DNA of 64,000 bases from Thalassococcus sp. S3. GTDB lineage: Bacteria; Pseudomonadota; Alphaproteobacteria; Rhodobacterales; Rhodobacteraceae. The stretch is from positions 2,666,001 to 2,730,000 of the forward strand of contig NZ_CP022303.1 in NCBI RefSeq assembly GCF_004216475.1, written 5' to 3'. A program made the translations under genes and the position numbers. The notes under the pieces were generated by a model. That model did not search any database and was not told the origin of the DNA. It saw nothing but the letters and a program-made list of their open reading frames with translations. This document shows positions 54,695 to 63,604 of this stretch, one piece after another (within the stretch, counting starts at the first letter, position 1; each line of letters opens with the position of its first letter).

Positions 54695-56613
54695 GCGACA
54701 TCGACATCCGCATCGCCGGACGCGCGGGCCGGATCACCCTGACCCGTCCCCAGGCGCTGAACGCCATGACCTATGAGATGTGCCGCGCCATCGAAGCGGC
54801 CATCGACACCTGGCGCGACGACCCTGCAATCTCCGTCGTCATCCTCGACGCAGAGGGAGAGAAAGCCTTCTGCTCCGGCGGCGACATTGCCGATCTCTAC
54901 GCCACCGGCCGGGCCGGAGACTTCGCCTATGGCCAAAAATTCTGGGCCGACGAATACCGGCTCAACGCGAAACTCTTTGAATATCCCAAACCCGTCATCT
55001 CGTTTCTCCAGGGCTTCACCATGGGCGGCGGCGTGGGCATCGGCTGCCATGGCTCTCACCGGATCGTGGGCGAGACGAGCCAGATCGCCATGCCCGAATG
55101 CGGCATCGGCCTGGTCCCCGACGTGGGCGGCACCCTGATGCTCGCCCTCGCACCCGGACGCCTTGGCGAATATCTCGGCACCACCGCCGCGCGCATGAAC
55201 GCGGCAGACGCGGTTTTCGCAGGTTTTGCAGATACCTACATCCCGCAGTCAAAGTGGCACACCCTCATCACCGAACTCGAACAGACCGGCGACGCCGACC
55301 TTCTCGCACCCCACGGCGAAGAGCCCCCGCAAGGGGCGATGAGCGCCCGCCTCGACGACATCAACCGCCATTTCGGCGGAGAATCCCTCTCGGACATCCT
55401 CACCACCCTGCGTGCCGAAGACAGCGATTTCGCCCGGGACACGCTCAAGCGCCTGTCGCGCAACGCCCCCCTGTCGCTGGCCTGCACGATCGAGATGATC
55501 CACCGCCTGCGCGGCCCCTCCCTCACCATTCGCAAGGCTTTGGAACTGGAATACCGCTTCACCGCCCGCGCAATGGAGCATGGCGACTTTCTCGAAGGCA
55601 TCCGCGCGCAGATCATTGACAAGGACCGTCAGCCGCGTTGGCAATATGCCGACATGAACGTGCCCGCCATCGCCGTCAGCAAGATGCTGATGCCTCTGCG
55701 CGATGCGGGCCTGCACTTCGACGACCGGGGGGAAACGGCAATGAAGATCGGATTTATCGGACTGGGCAATATGGGCGCGCCCATGGCAGCAAACCTTGCC
55801 AAAGCAGGCCACACCGTCACGGGTTTCGATATGGCTCCCATCCAAGTCGACGGCGTCACGATGGCCTCCTCCGCCACCGGCGCCGCGCGAGAGGCCGACA
55901 TCGTCATCACCATGCTGCCCAACGGCGCCATCCTGCACTCCGTCGCCGAAGAGATCATCCCGGCCATGCAGCAAGGGGCAGCCTTCATCGACTGCTCCAC
56001 CGTCGATGTGGACAGCGCCCGTCAGGTGGCCGCCCAGGCCGCCCAGGCTGGACTTATGCCCGTCGACGCGCCCGTCTCCGGCGGCGTGGGCGGGGCGGCC
56101 GCTGGCACGCTCACCTTCATGGCCGGCGGCTCTGTCGAAGCCTTCGAAAAGGCCGCCCCGCTCTTCGAAATCATGGGCCAGAAAGCCGTCCATTGCGGTG
56201 AAGCCGGCGCCGGGCAAGCCGCCAAGATCTGCAACAACATGATCCTCGGCGTCACCATGATCGCCACCTGCGAGGCCTTTGCCTTGGCCGACAAGCTGGG
56301 CCTCGACCGGCAAAAGATGTTCGACGTCGTCTCCACCTCATCGGGTTACAGCTGGAGCATGAATGCCTATTGCCCCGCGCCCGGCGTGGGCCCGCAATCA
56401 CCCTCCGACAACGGCTACCAGCCCGGTTTCGCCGCCGATCTGATGCTCAAGGACCTGCGCCTCAGCCAGCAAGCGGCGGAAAGCGCCGATGCCGATACGC
56501 CCTTGGGACAGCATGCGACGGAACTCTACGCCCGCTTCGTTGAGCAGGAAGACGGCAGCGGACGGGACTTCTCGGCCATGTTGCCCCGGTTCGAAAAGCG
56601 GGGCCGTGGCTAA
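54691..56613 (+). CDS. Fused 3-hydroxyisobutyryl-CoA hydrolase / 3-hydroxyisobutyrate dehydrogenase
   Basis: One uninterrupted frame of 640 residues joins two valine-pathway enzymes. Residues 1-350 form a crotonase-fold hydrolase: FCSGGDIADLY near residue 60, GFTMGGGVGIGCH near residue 108, and MPECGIGLVPDVGGT near residue 134. From residue 351 a complete MmsB follows: MKIGFIGLGNMGAPMA, DCSTVDVDSAR, DAPVSGGVGGAAAGTLTF, and KICNNMILG with the catalytic lysine. There is no linker. An internal ATG at 55741 preceded by GGGGGGAAA could start MmsB alone. It begins with an ATGA overlap with the acyl-CoA dehydrogenase gene. The two are separate genes in most relatives I recall. Confidence 0.92.
   Translation: MSDIDIRIAGRAGRITLTRPQALNAMTYEMCRAIEAAIDTWRDDPAISVVILDAEGEKAFCSGGDIADLYATGRAGDFAYGQKFWADEYRLNAKLFEYPKPVISFLQGFTMGGGVGIGCHGSHRIVGETSQIAMPECGIGLVPDVGGTLMLALAPGRLGEYLGTTAARMNAADAVFAGFADTYIPQSKWHTLITELEQTGDADLLAPHGEEPPQGAMSARLDDINRHFGGESLSDILTTLRAEDSDFARDTLKRLSRNAPLSLACTIEMIHRLRGPSLTIRKALELEYRFTARAMEHGDFLEGIRAQIIDKDRQPRWQYADMNVPAIAVSKMLMPLRDAGLHFDDRGETAMKIGFIGLGNMGAPMAANLAKAGHTVTGFDMAPIQVDGVTMASSATGAAREADIVITMLPNGAILHSVAEEIIPAMQQGAAFIDCSTVDVDSARQVAAQAAQAGLMPVDAPVSGGVGGAAAGTLTFMAGGSVEAFEKAAPLFEIMGQKAVHCGEAGAGQAAKICNNMILGVTMIATCEAFALADKLGLDRQKMFDVVSTSSGYSWSMNAYCPAPGVGPQSPSDNGYQPGFAADLMLKDLRLSQQAAESADADTPLGQHATELYARFVEQEDGSGRDFSAMLPRFEKRGRG
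55741..56613 (+). CDS. mmsB: 3-hydroxyisobutyrate dehydrogenase module, possible independent start
   Basis: ATG 55741 with GGGGGGAAA 7 bp upstream would produce a 290-residue MmsB, the normal length of a stand-alone enzyme, beginning exactly at the canonical N-terminus of the family. The same codons are the C-terminal half of the fusion in the previous entry. Whether MmsB is made from the fusion, from this start, or from both is open. Confidence 0.6.
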   Translation: MKIGFIGLGNMGAPMAANLAKAGHTVTGFDMAPIQVDGVTMASSATGAAREADIVITMLPNGAILHSVAEEIIPAMQQGAAFIDCSTVDVDSARQVAAQAAQAGLMPVDAPVSGGVGGAAAGTLTFMAGGSVEAFEKAAPLFEIMGQKAVHCGEAGAGQAAKICNNMILGVTMIATCEAFALADKLGLDRQKMFDVVSTSSGYSWSMNAYCPAPGVGPQSPSDNGYQPGFAADLMLKDLRLSQQAAESADADTPLGQHATELYARFVEQEDGSGRDFSAMLPRFEKRGRG

Positions 56614-56654
56614 CCTCTCCCGGCGCTGCAGGATGCAACGCTAGGGAGTTTTCC

Positions 56655-57059
56655 ATGAAAAAACCGCTTCTTCTCGCGGCGACGACGTTCACCATCGTGG
56701 CGATTGCCTCCGGCTCCGACGCGCGTGGTGTGCGCTGCGGCAACGGCCCGTTCAATTCCGGCGATAGCTGCGTGGGCGCGCGCGGCGGGCCTGACGCCCG
56801 TCCCGGGCGGGACGTCCGGCAGGCACCGCGCGATCGCGACGTGGGGCCCGGTGGTTCCCGCGCGCCTACCGCCGTTGCCGTAGGCCGCCGGATTCCGGCC
56901 AGTGGATTGCGCTATGTCGACAGCCCGCGTGCATACGGGCTTGGCCCTCTTGGTCCGCGACAGCGCTATGCCATCTACCGAAACAACATATACCTGATCG
57001 ACAGCGATACGCTCGCCGTTCTGGGCCTCGTCCGGGTGCTGGACCGCGTTCTCGATTAG
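56655..57059 (+). CDS. Small secreted protein of unknown function
   Basis: 134 residues with a signal peptide (MKKPLLLAATTFTIVAIASG) after GGGAG. The middle is rich in Arg, Gly and Asp and has two cysteines (RCGNGPFNSGDSCVG). The C-terminus (YRNNIYLIDSDTLAVLGLV) resembles the RcnB/YXWXP-like ends of periplasmic proteins. No family is assigned with confidence. Confidence 0.7.
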   Translation: MKKPLLLAATTFTIVAIASGSDARGVRCGNGPFNSGDSCVGARGGPDARPGRDVRQAPRDRDVGPGGSRAPTAVAVGRRIPASGLRYVDSPRAYGLGPLGPRQRYAIYRNNIYLIDSDTLAVLGLVRVLDRVLD

Positions 57060-57277
57060 TCGGCCAGCCTCCACCGACCCTCAAATCGCGCCCTAGATGT
57101 GCGGACCGGGATCTGCTAAATCTTCTCCCCTTTGTCCACGTCCCTTTCGCAATGCCGCGGCGTGGATCTGTAAAATGTGATGGAGATATCGCGACTTCGC
57201 CACATTTGCGCACCCGGCTCGTTAACACTTCATCGCTATCCCCGTCCCGACACCACGCGAGACGAAAGGGAAAGCAC

Positions 57278-58534
57278 ATGGCCGAGCCGTCCAACATCAC
57301 AGGGGCAAGCCTGCTCAGTGCCGCGGGCGCTCCAGGGGTGAACGCCGACGAGACGATCAATGCGGCGCTGGATTTCGTCCGGGAACATCTGAACATGGAG
57401 GTTGCCTATCTCTCCGAATTTGTCGGAGATAACCTTGTCTTCCGCGCCGTCAGCGCCCCCGGGTTCGAGGAGATGGTCGCCGTCGGCGGCTCGATGCCCC
57501 TCGATCAGGTCTATTGCCGACACATTCTGGCGGGCCGTCTGCCCGAACTCATTCCCGATACCGGGGCGGAACCGCTCTGCCAGTCCATTCCGCTGACCCA
57601 TGCGATCCCGATAAAATCCCATGTCAGCATTCCCATACGGCGGTCCGATGGCACGCCTTATGGCATGTTCTGCTGCCTCAGCCGCACAGCACAAAGCGAC
57701 CTCAATCCCCGGGATCTTGAGGTTATGCGCGCCTTCGCCAACCTGTCAGCCGATCAGGTGAACGAAAAGCTGGCCGTTCAGATCCAACGCAGCGAGATCT
57801 TCGCGACAATCCAGCATGTGCAGGAAAATCAGCTCTTTGACATCGTCTATCAGCCCATCATGGATGCCGGCTCCCGTCGGCCAAAAGGGTTCGAAGCCCT
57901 GTGCCGGTTCAAATCAGAACCGTATCGCCCCCCCAACCTGTGGTTCGATGACGCCAAGACAGTGGGCCTGCAGGCCGAACTGGAGATTGCCGTGATCGAA
58001 CGGGCTCTGGCCGCTTTGAACGATCTTCCGCCTGAGATCTATGTGTCGGTCAATGCCTCGCCGGACACCGTCGCCTCGGGCGCGTTGTCGGACGTGTTTG
58101 CACCCTGGCCGAGCGAACGGATCGTGCTCGAAGTGACCGAGCATTCGATGGTGTCCAGCTATGAGACGCTGCTGAACAATCTGGACCTTTTGCGCTTCTC
58201 CGGCGTGCGACTGGCCATCGACGATGCTGGCGCGGGCTATTCCGGACTGCAGCATATCGTCAAACTGCGCCCCGACATCATCAAGCTGGATATCTCTCTG
58301 ACGTCGCAGATTGACACGGATGTCGTGCGCCGCTCGCTGGGTGCCGCGCTGGTTCGTTTCGCTCGGGAAATCGATGCCGCGATCGTTGCCGAAGGTATCG
58401 AGACGGGGTCGGAATTCGACACTCTGAACGAACTCGGTGTGCCCCTCGCCCAGGGATATTACCTTGGGCGCCCGGGCAGCCTTGATGCCGCCAAGGCCTG
58501 GTTTTCGCATCAGACCCGACAGATCCGCGCCTAG
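57278..58534 (+). CDS. GAF-EAL cyclic-di-GMP phosphodiesterase
   Basis: 418 residues from ATG 57278 (AAAGGGAAAG upstream). A GAF-like sensor domain spans about 20-180 (ALDFVREHLNMEVAYLSEFVG). The EAL domain begins near residue 190. It has the active-site set: GFEALCRF, VNASP, LEVTEHS, DDAGAGYSGLQ, KLDISL, VAEGIET and QGYYLGRP. It is probably an active hydrolase of c-di-GMP. It has no membrane segment, so it is cytoplasmic. Its stop overlaps the convergent DUF2807 gene stop through a shared CTAG. Confidence 0.9.
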   Translation: MAEPSNITGASLLSAAGAPGVNADETINAALDFVREHLNMEVAYLSEFVGDNLVFRAVSAPGFEEMVAVGGSMPLDQVYCRHILAGRLPELIPDTGAEPLCQSIPLTHAIPIKSHVSIPIRRSDGTPYGMFCCLSRTAQSDLNPRDLEVMRAFANLSADQVNEKLAVQIQRSEIFATIQHVQENQLFDIVYQPIMDAGSRRPKGFEALCRFKSEPYRPPNLWFDDAKTVGLQAELEIAVIERALAALNDLPPEIYVSVNASPDTVASGALSDVFAPWPSERIVLEVTEHSMVSSYETLLNNLDLLRFSGVRLAIDDAGAGYSGLQHIVKLRPDIIKLDISLTSQIDTDVVRRSLGAALVRFAREIDAAIVAEGIETGSEFDTLNELGVPLAQGYYLGRPGSLDAAKAWFSHQTRQIRA

Positions 58535-59229
58535 GTCCCTGGTAAGGAGACCTCACCACCCGAGCTTTCCTCGACGGACACATCCTGCGGCGCACCATCC
58601 ACATCGATGTCGCTGCCACTGGTGGCCCGCGCAGTGAGTGTGCCGCTGACATGGATCTCGATATCCGATCCGCTGGAGGCCCGCGCCTCCACATCGCGGC
58701 ATTCCAGTTCCTCCCCGTCAATATCGGACCCGCTGGACGCTTCGATCGTCAGCGTGGTGCAACTGCCGGTCACATCGATATCCGAACCCGAACTGGCCCG
58801 TAACGCCAGCGTGGTGACATCCACCCCCTCCATATCCAGATCCGCGCCGCTTGACGTTCGCGCCACAACCTCATCGGGAAAGGTGCCCGAAACCTCCACG
58901 TCCGCGCCGCGGCTCACATCGAGCCCGCGCAAGGCTGGCAGATGCACGGTCACGGTGTAATAATCGGCCATGCCCATCAGGATCATCGACGACCGACCGG
59001 GGCGGCGGATCGACAGGGTTTCGCCCTCTTGCTCGACCACCAGCCGACGTTCGCGCGCCGTGCCAGAAACCTCTGAAATCACGCTGAATTCCGAACCTGA
59101 AAAGATCTCGACCTTGACGTCATCCGCCACTTCGATCCGGTCAAAACCGGTCATATCATGTCGGGTTTCCTTTGCCGCCAGAGGTGCCGCGAGACAAACC
59201 ACCGCGGTGGCCATGCCAATCTGCTTCAC
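58531..59229 (-). CDS. Secreted DUF2807 (GIN domain) protein with SSGSDID repeats
   Basis: The start GTG 59229 is chosen because GAGGAG lies 7 bp upstream; it gives 232 residues with a signal peptide ending near AAPLAA. The rest is a beta-helix-like GIN domain with five SSGSDID-type turns about 20 residues apart (around ARTSSGADLD, LRASSGSDID, IEASSGSDID, ARASSGSDIE and ARATSGSDID). Proteins of this type are periplasmic or secreted; the function is unknown. ATG at 59259 is an alternative start. Confidence 0.8.
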   Translation of the reverse strand: MKQIGMATAVVCLAAPLAAKETRHDMTGFDRIEVADDVKVEIFSGSEFSVISEVSGTARERRLVVEQEGETLSIRRPGRSSMILMGMADYYTVTVHLPALRGLDVSRGADVEVSGTFPDEVVARTSSGADLDMEGVDVTTLALRASSGSDIDVTGSCTTLTIEASSGSDIDGEELECRDVEARASSGSDIEIHVSGTLTARATSGSDIDVDGAPQDVSVEESSGGEVSLPGT

Positions 59230-59301
59230 TGTCAAACTCCTCAATGCCAAAACTGGCATTGAGATGGTGTTAACCAAATTAACATACAAGTCAGAGCGGC
59301 G

Positions 59302-62184
59302 CTATTCTGCCGCGAGGCTCCGCGTTTTCAGCATGTCCTTGAGGTAGCGCCCGGTATGACTGCGCGGTTCCTTTGCGACATCTTCTGGTGTACCCGTCGC
59401 CACAACCTCTCCGCCACCGTCCCCGCCTTCGGGACCGATGTCGATGATGTGGTCAGCGGTTTTGACAACGTCGAGATTGTGCTCGATCACGATGACGGAG
59501 TTGCCCTGATCGACCAATTCATGAAGCACTTCCAAGAGCTTGCGAACATCTTCGAAATGCAGCCCTGTCGTGGGTTCATCGAGGATATAGAGCGTGCGCC
59601 CGGTGGAGCGTTTCGAAAGCTCCTTTGACAGCTTCACCCGCTGTGCTTCCCCGCCTGACAGCGTGGTCGCCTGCTGGCCGACCTTGATATAACCCAAGCC
59701 GACACGCACAAGTGCATCCATTTTTTCACGGATCGACGGCACGGCCTTGAAAAAGTCCTGTGCGTCCTCAACCGTCATGTCAAGAACGTCGGCTATGCTT
59801 TTGCCTTTGAACTGAATTTCGAGCGTTTCGCGGTTGTAACGCGCGCCCTTGCAGGTCTCGCAAGTGACGTAGACGTCCGGCAGGAAGTGCATCTCGATCT
59901 TGATGACGCCGTCGCCCTGGCAGGCCTCGCAGCGCCCGCCCTTGACGTTGAAGCTGAACCGCCCCGGCTTGTAGCCACGCGCCTTGGCCTCGGGCAAGCC
60001 GGCGAACCAGTCCCGGATCGGGGTGAAGGCGCCGGTGTAGGTGGCCGGATTGGACCGGGGCGTTCGCCCAATGGGCCGCTGGTCGATGTCGATGACCTTG
60101 TCGAGATGTTCAAGCCCCTTGATCGTCTCACAGGGCGCGGGCGTCTGGCGCGCCCCGTTGAGGCGCATGGACGCTGTCTTGAACAATGTCTCAAGCGTCA
60201 GCGTGGACTTTCCCCCGCCCGACACCCCGGTCACACAGACAAACTTGCCCAAAGGGAAATCGACGGTGACATTTTTCAGATTGTTGCCGGTCGCCTTGAC
60301 CACGGTGAGCTTTTTCTTGTTGCCTTTGCGGCGCTCCGCTGGGATCGTGATCTCGCGCGTGCCGTTCAGATACTGGCCGGTGATGGAGGCCGCGTCGGCA
60401 GTGATCTGGCCAGGCGTGCCGTGACTGACGACCTGCCCGCCATGCACACCGGCCCCCGGGCCAATGTCAAAGACGTAATCGGCCTCGCGGATCGCCTCTT
60501 CGTCATGTTCGACGACGATCACGGTATTGCCCTGGTCGCGCAGGTTCTTGAGCGTGCCGAGCAGGCGGTCATTGTCACGCTGATGCAACCCGATGGAGGG
60601 CTCGTCGAGCACATAGAGCACCCCGGTGAGGCCTGATCCGATCTGGGAGGCGAGGCGGATGCGCTGGCTTTCTCCACCCGACAGGGTTCCACTTGAACGC
60701 GACAGTGTAAGGTATTCCAAACCCACGTTATTCAGGAAACCAAGACGTTCACGGATCTCCTTGAGAATGGCGCGCGCGATCTCGTTCTTTTGCGCGGTCA
60801 GGCTGTCGGGCACCTGCTCGCACCAGGCATAGGCCTCACGGATGGACATCTGCACGACCTGACCCACATGAAGGCCTGCGATCTTGACGGCCAAAGCCTC
60901 CTGCCGCAGGCGGTAGCCGTCGCAGGTGCCGCAGGGGCGGTTGTTCTGGTAGCGCTCGAATTCCTCGCGGATCCAGTTGCTGTCGGTCTCGCGATAGCGG
61001 CGCTCCATGTTGGGAATGACGCCTTCGAAGACACGGGTCACCTGATAGACGCGGCCGCCCTCGTCGTAGCGGAAGGGGATTTCATCGTCGCCGGAGCCAT
61101 AGAGGAAGACCTGCTGCACGTGTTTCGGCAGGTCTTTCCACTTGGTGTTCTTGTCGAATTCGTAATGTTTGGCGATGGCTTCGATGGTCTGCAGGAAGTA
61201 AGGACTTTTGCCTTTGCGCCAGGGTGCCAGGGCGCCATCGCTGATTTTGAGTGCGGCGTCGGGGACGACGAGGCGTTCGTCGAAGAAAAGCTCCATCCCG
61301 AGGCCGTCGCAATCGGGGCAAGCGCCGAAGGGCGCGTTGAAGGAGAAGAGGCGCGGCTCAATCTCGGGGATGGTGAAACCGCTGACCGGGCAGGCGAAGT
61401 TTTCGGAGAAGGTGATCCGGGTGGCCCCCTCCTCCGCCCCTTGCGGGGCGTCGTCGGGTGTGTCGGCCAGTTCGAGGATCGCTATGCCGTCGGCAAGATC
61501 AAGTGCTGTGCGCAGGCTGTCGGCGAGGCGCGTCTCCAGCCCCTCGCGCACGACGAGGCGATCGACGACGACATCGATGTCGTGGCGGAATTTCTTGTCG
61601 AGGGTCGGTGGCTCGTCCAGTTCGTGGAACTGACCATCCACCTTGACCCGCTGGAAACCCTGCTTGCGCAGCTCCAGAAATTCCTTGCGGTATTCGCCTT
61701 TGCGATCCCGTACGATGGGCGCGAGCAGATAGGCGCGTGTCCCCTCCTCCATCGTCATGATGCGGTCGACCATGTCCTGCACCTGCTGGGCCTCGATCGG
61801 CTCACCCGTCGCGGGGCTGTAGGGCGTACCGGCCCGGGCAAAGAGCAAACGGAGATAGTCGTAAATCTCCGTCACCGTGCCCACGGTCGAGCGGGGGTTT
61901 TTCGACGTGGTCTTCTGCTCGATGGAGATGGCGGGGCTGAGGCCGCTGATATGATCGACATCGGGCTTTTCCATCATGTCGAGGAATTGCCGCGCATAGG
62001 CGCTAAGGCTTTCGACATAACGCCGCTGCCCTTCGGCATAGATCGTATCGAAGGCGAGCGACGATTTGCCGGACCCCGAAAGCCCCGTGATCACGACCAG
62101 CTGGTCGCGCGGGATATCGACGTCGATGCCTTTGAGATTGTGCTCGCGCGCGCCGCGCACTTCGATATTCTTCAGCTCAGCCAT
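59302..62184 (-). CDS. uvrA: UvrA, ATPase of nucleotide excision repair
   Basis: Finds DNA damage with UvrB. The 960 residues hold two ABC modules: Walker [15 protein letters not shown] near residue 34 and [11 protein letters not shown] near residue 650, and the signatures LSGGESQRI near residue 500 and LSGGEAQRV near residue 840. Zinc-finger cysteines are visible (CPDCDGLGM and CEACQGDG with CETCKGARY). An SOS box lies 62-76 bp upstream of the start. Confidence 0.97.
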   Translation of the reverse strand: MAELKNIEVRGAREHNLKGIDVDIPRDQLVVITGLSGSGKSSLAFDTIYAEGQRRYVESLSAYARQFLDMMEKPDVDHISGLSPAISIEQKTTSKNPRSTVGTVTEIYDYLRLLFARAGTPYSPATGEPIEAQQVQDMVDRIMTMEEGTRAYLLAPIVRDRKGEYRKEFLELRKQGFQRVKVDGQFHELDEPPTLDKKFRHDIDVVVDRLVVREGLETRLADSLRTALDLADGIAILELADTPDDAPQGAEEGATRITFSENFACPVSGFTIPEIEPRLFSFNAPFGACPDCDGLGMELFFDERLVVPDAALKISDGALAPWRKGKSPYFLQTIEAIAKHYEFDKNTKWKDLPKHVQQVFLYGSGDDEIPFRYDEGGRVYQVTRVFEGVIPNMERRYRETDSNWIREEFERYQNNRPCGTCDGYRLRQEALAVKIAGLHVGQVVQMSIREAYAWCEQVPDSLTAQKNEIARAILKEIRERLGFLNNVGLEYLTLSRSSGTLSGGESQRIRLASQIGSGLTGVLYVLDEPSIGLHQRDNDRLLGTLKNLRDQGNTVIVVEHDEEAIREADYVFDIGPGAGVHGGQVVSHGTPGQITADAASITGQYLNGTREITIPAERRKGNKKKLTVVKATGNNLKNVTVDFPLGKFVCVTGVSGGGKSTLTLETLFKTASMRLNGARQTPAPCETIKGLEHLDKVIDIDQRPIGRTPRSNPATYTGAFTPIRDWFAGLPEAKARGYKPGRFSFNVKGGRCEACQGDGVIKIEMHFLPDVYVTCETCKGARYNRETLEIQFKGKSIADVLDMTVEDAQDFFKAVPSIREKMDALVRVGLGYIKVGQQATTLSGGEAQRVKLSKELSKRSTGRTLYILDEPTTGLHFEDVRKLLEVLHELVDQGNSVIVIEHNLDVVKTADHIIDIGPEGGDGGGEVVATGTPEDVAKEPRSHTGRYLKDMLKTRSLAAE

Positions 62185-62245
62185 GGTGCCCCCGTTAATG
62201 GCTTAGACATAAGTCAGCGCTGGTCAGTCTCCAACGAAAAAGTCA

Positions 62246-62260
62246 GAACGTAAAGAGAAC
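62246..62260 (-). promoter_or_regulatory. SOS box (LexA operator) upstream of uvrA
   Basis: On the plus strand GAAC-GTAAAGA-GAAC, that is GTTC-TCTTTAC-GTTC in the direction of uvrA, matching the alphaproteobacterial LexA operator GTTC-N7-GTTC. It lies between the MFS stop and the uvrA start. Confidence 0.85.
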
Positions 62261-62262
62261 AT

Positions 62263-63432
62263 TTACAAATCGTCATGCCGACGACGCGCAGAGAGGATCG
62301 CATGGATGAAAAAGCCCGCGCAAAAGGCGCCGCAGCCAAAGATGAGAAAGCCGGTCGTGTCCGCAGAGGCAACGAGGGCGGCCAGGAGCGGTGTGCCAAG
62401 CGTGGTCCCGACATTGCCCATTTGGGCCACGGCCCCGTTGGCCGCCGCCTGCCCCGCCGCATCTGAATTGAGCTGTGGAACAGCGGCGAAACTGGCGCCC
62501 TGGATGAGGCCCATAGCCCCAAAGAGCATCAGGTAGGGCCAAATCGACATCGGCATGGCCCAAATCAGCAGACTACAAGCCACGCAGCCGAGGAACCCCG
62601 CCTGCGCCACGACCACGGCAGAAACCAGACGCAAAAGAAGAACGCCCAGCGTCATGGAAACGGCGATCCCGATCAACGGGGCGATCCCGATCACGGTCTC
62701 GCGCATCTCTGGCGCCAGAAAGCGGGGCATGATCGTGAGGATCGCCAGGAACGATGCCGCATAAAAGACCCAGCCAAGGGCGGGTGCGGACAGACGGGGC
62801 GAGCGGTAGATCCGTAGGTGATCGGACAAAAGTTGAGCGCCCGACGGAAGTGCATCGGTCGATCTGGGCTTGTCCGCCGGGACCTGCCACCAGATCAGCA
62901 AGGCCATTGCGGCCATATAGGCCGCATGCGCGGCGTAAAGCGCGCCCATGCCATAGGCAGCTGCGAAGGGAACCCCGAACCAGGCCAGAAGGGCGAAGGC
63001 GACCCCGAAAAAGGTGCTCCACAAGGACAGCGTGAAGCCGCGATGCCGGACGGCACTGTATTGCGCGATCAGTGTCGGTGCTGCGACAACTATGGCCAGG
63101 TGAGAGATCCCCTCGATCGCGCGACTGACAAGCAGCAGGGCGAATGGCGGAAGGGTTGCCTGCCAGGCCGATACAAGCGCACCGAGGAGCAATGCGGCCA
63201 GAAGGCTGCGCCGGTATCCGGTGCGCGCCACCAGAAGTCCGGCCACGACACCCAGAAGAATACCCACCAGCCCGACAAGCGAAACGGCAAATCCCAGCGT
63301 CGCGCCTGTTTCACCGTAATGCGCGGACAGCGCATCGAATGTCACCGAGACCTTGGCAAACTGCGCGGCTGAACCCAGGCCCGCGATCCAAACGGCGAAA
63401 ACGACCCCGAAGGACGTGCGATCAGGCGCCAT
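62263..63432 (-). CDS. Major facilitator superfamily transporter
   Basis: 389 residues with about 12 hydrophobic segments and the MFS loop motif RTGYRRSLLAALLLGALVSA near residue 70. Substrate is unknown. ATG 63432 lacks a good ribosome-binding site; a strong one (GAGGAG) instead precedes a 17-codon leader reading frame that ends 9 bp inside this gene, so translation may be coupled. It lies upstream of uvrA on the same strand. Confidence 0.85.
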   Translation of the reverse strand: MAPDRTSFGVVFAVWIAGLGSAAQFAKVSVTFDALSAHYGETGATLGFAVSLVGLVGILLGVVAGLLVARTGYRRSLLAALLLGALVSAWQATLPPFALLLVSRAIEGISHLAIVVAAPTLIAQYSAVRHRGFTLSLWSTFFGVAFALLAWFGVPFAAAYGMGALYAAHAAYMAAMALLIWWQVPADKPRSTDALPSGAQLLSDHLRIYRSPRLSAPALGWVFYAASFLAILTIMPRFLAPEMRETVIGIAPLIGIAVSMTLGVLLLRLVSAVVVAQAGFLGCVACSLLIWAMPMSIWPYLMLFGAMGLIQGASFAAVPQLNSDAAGQAAANGAVAQMGNVGTTLGTPLLAALVASADTTGFLIFGCGAFCAGFFIHAILSARRRHDDL

Positions 63433-63475
63433 GTCGGTCGGGCGGTTCAGGCAAAAGAACAGAAGACGTCGGCAT
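63422..63475 (-). CDS. Possible 17-residue leader peptide before the MFS gene
   Basis: ATG 63475 with GAGGAG 5 bp upstream opens a 17-codon frame that overlaps the first bases of the MFS gene and stops with TGA. It has the best ribosome-binding site in the region. It may couple translation, or it may reveal that the real transporter start is different or that a base is missing. Confidence 0.3.
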   Translation of the reverse strand: MPTSSVLLPEPPDRHGA

Positions 63476-63604
63476 CACCGCTCCTCACAAAGACAGGCCC
63501 GCCTCGTTAGATCGGACCCGCTTTGGATGAAACAGGACGCGCCGCAACGAGTGCCTTGCGCGTATCGTCGAACAGACGGGTCAGCGCAAGCACCCGCGTG
63601 CCAA

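Noticed and set aside
57176-57217. An AAATGTG/CACATTT inverted repeat before the EAL gene
   Set aside because: The arms are only 7 bp with a long loop, which is likely by chance.
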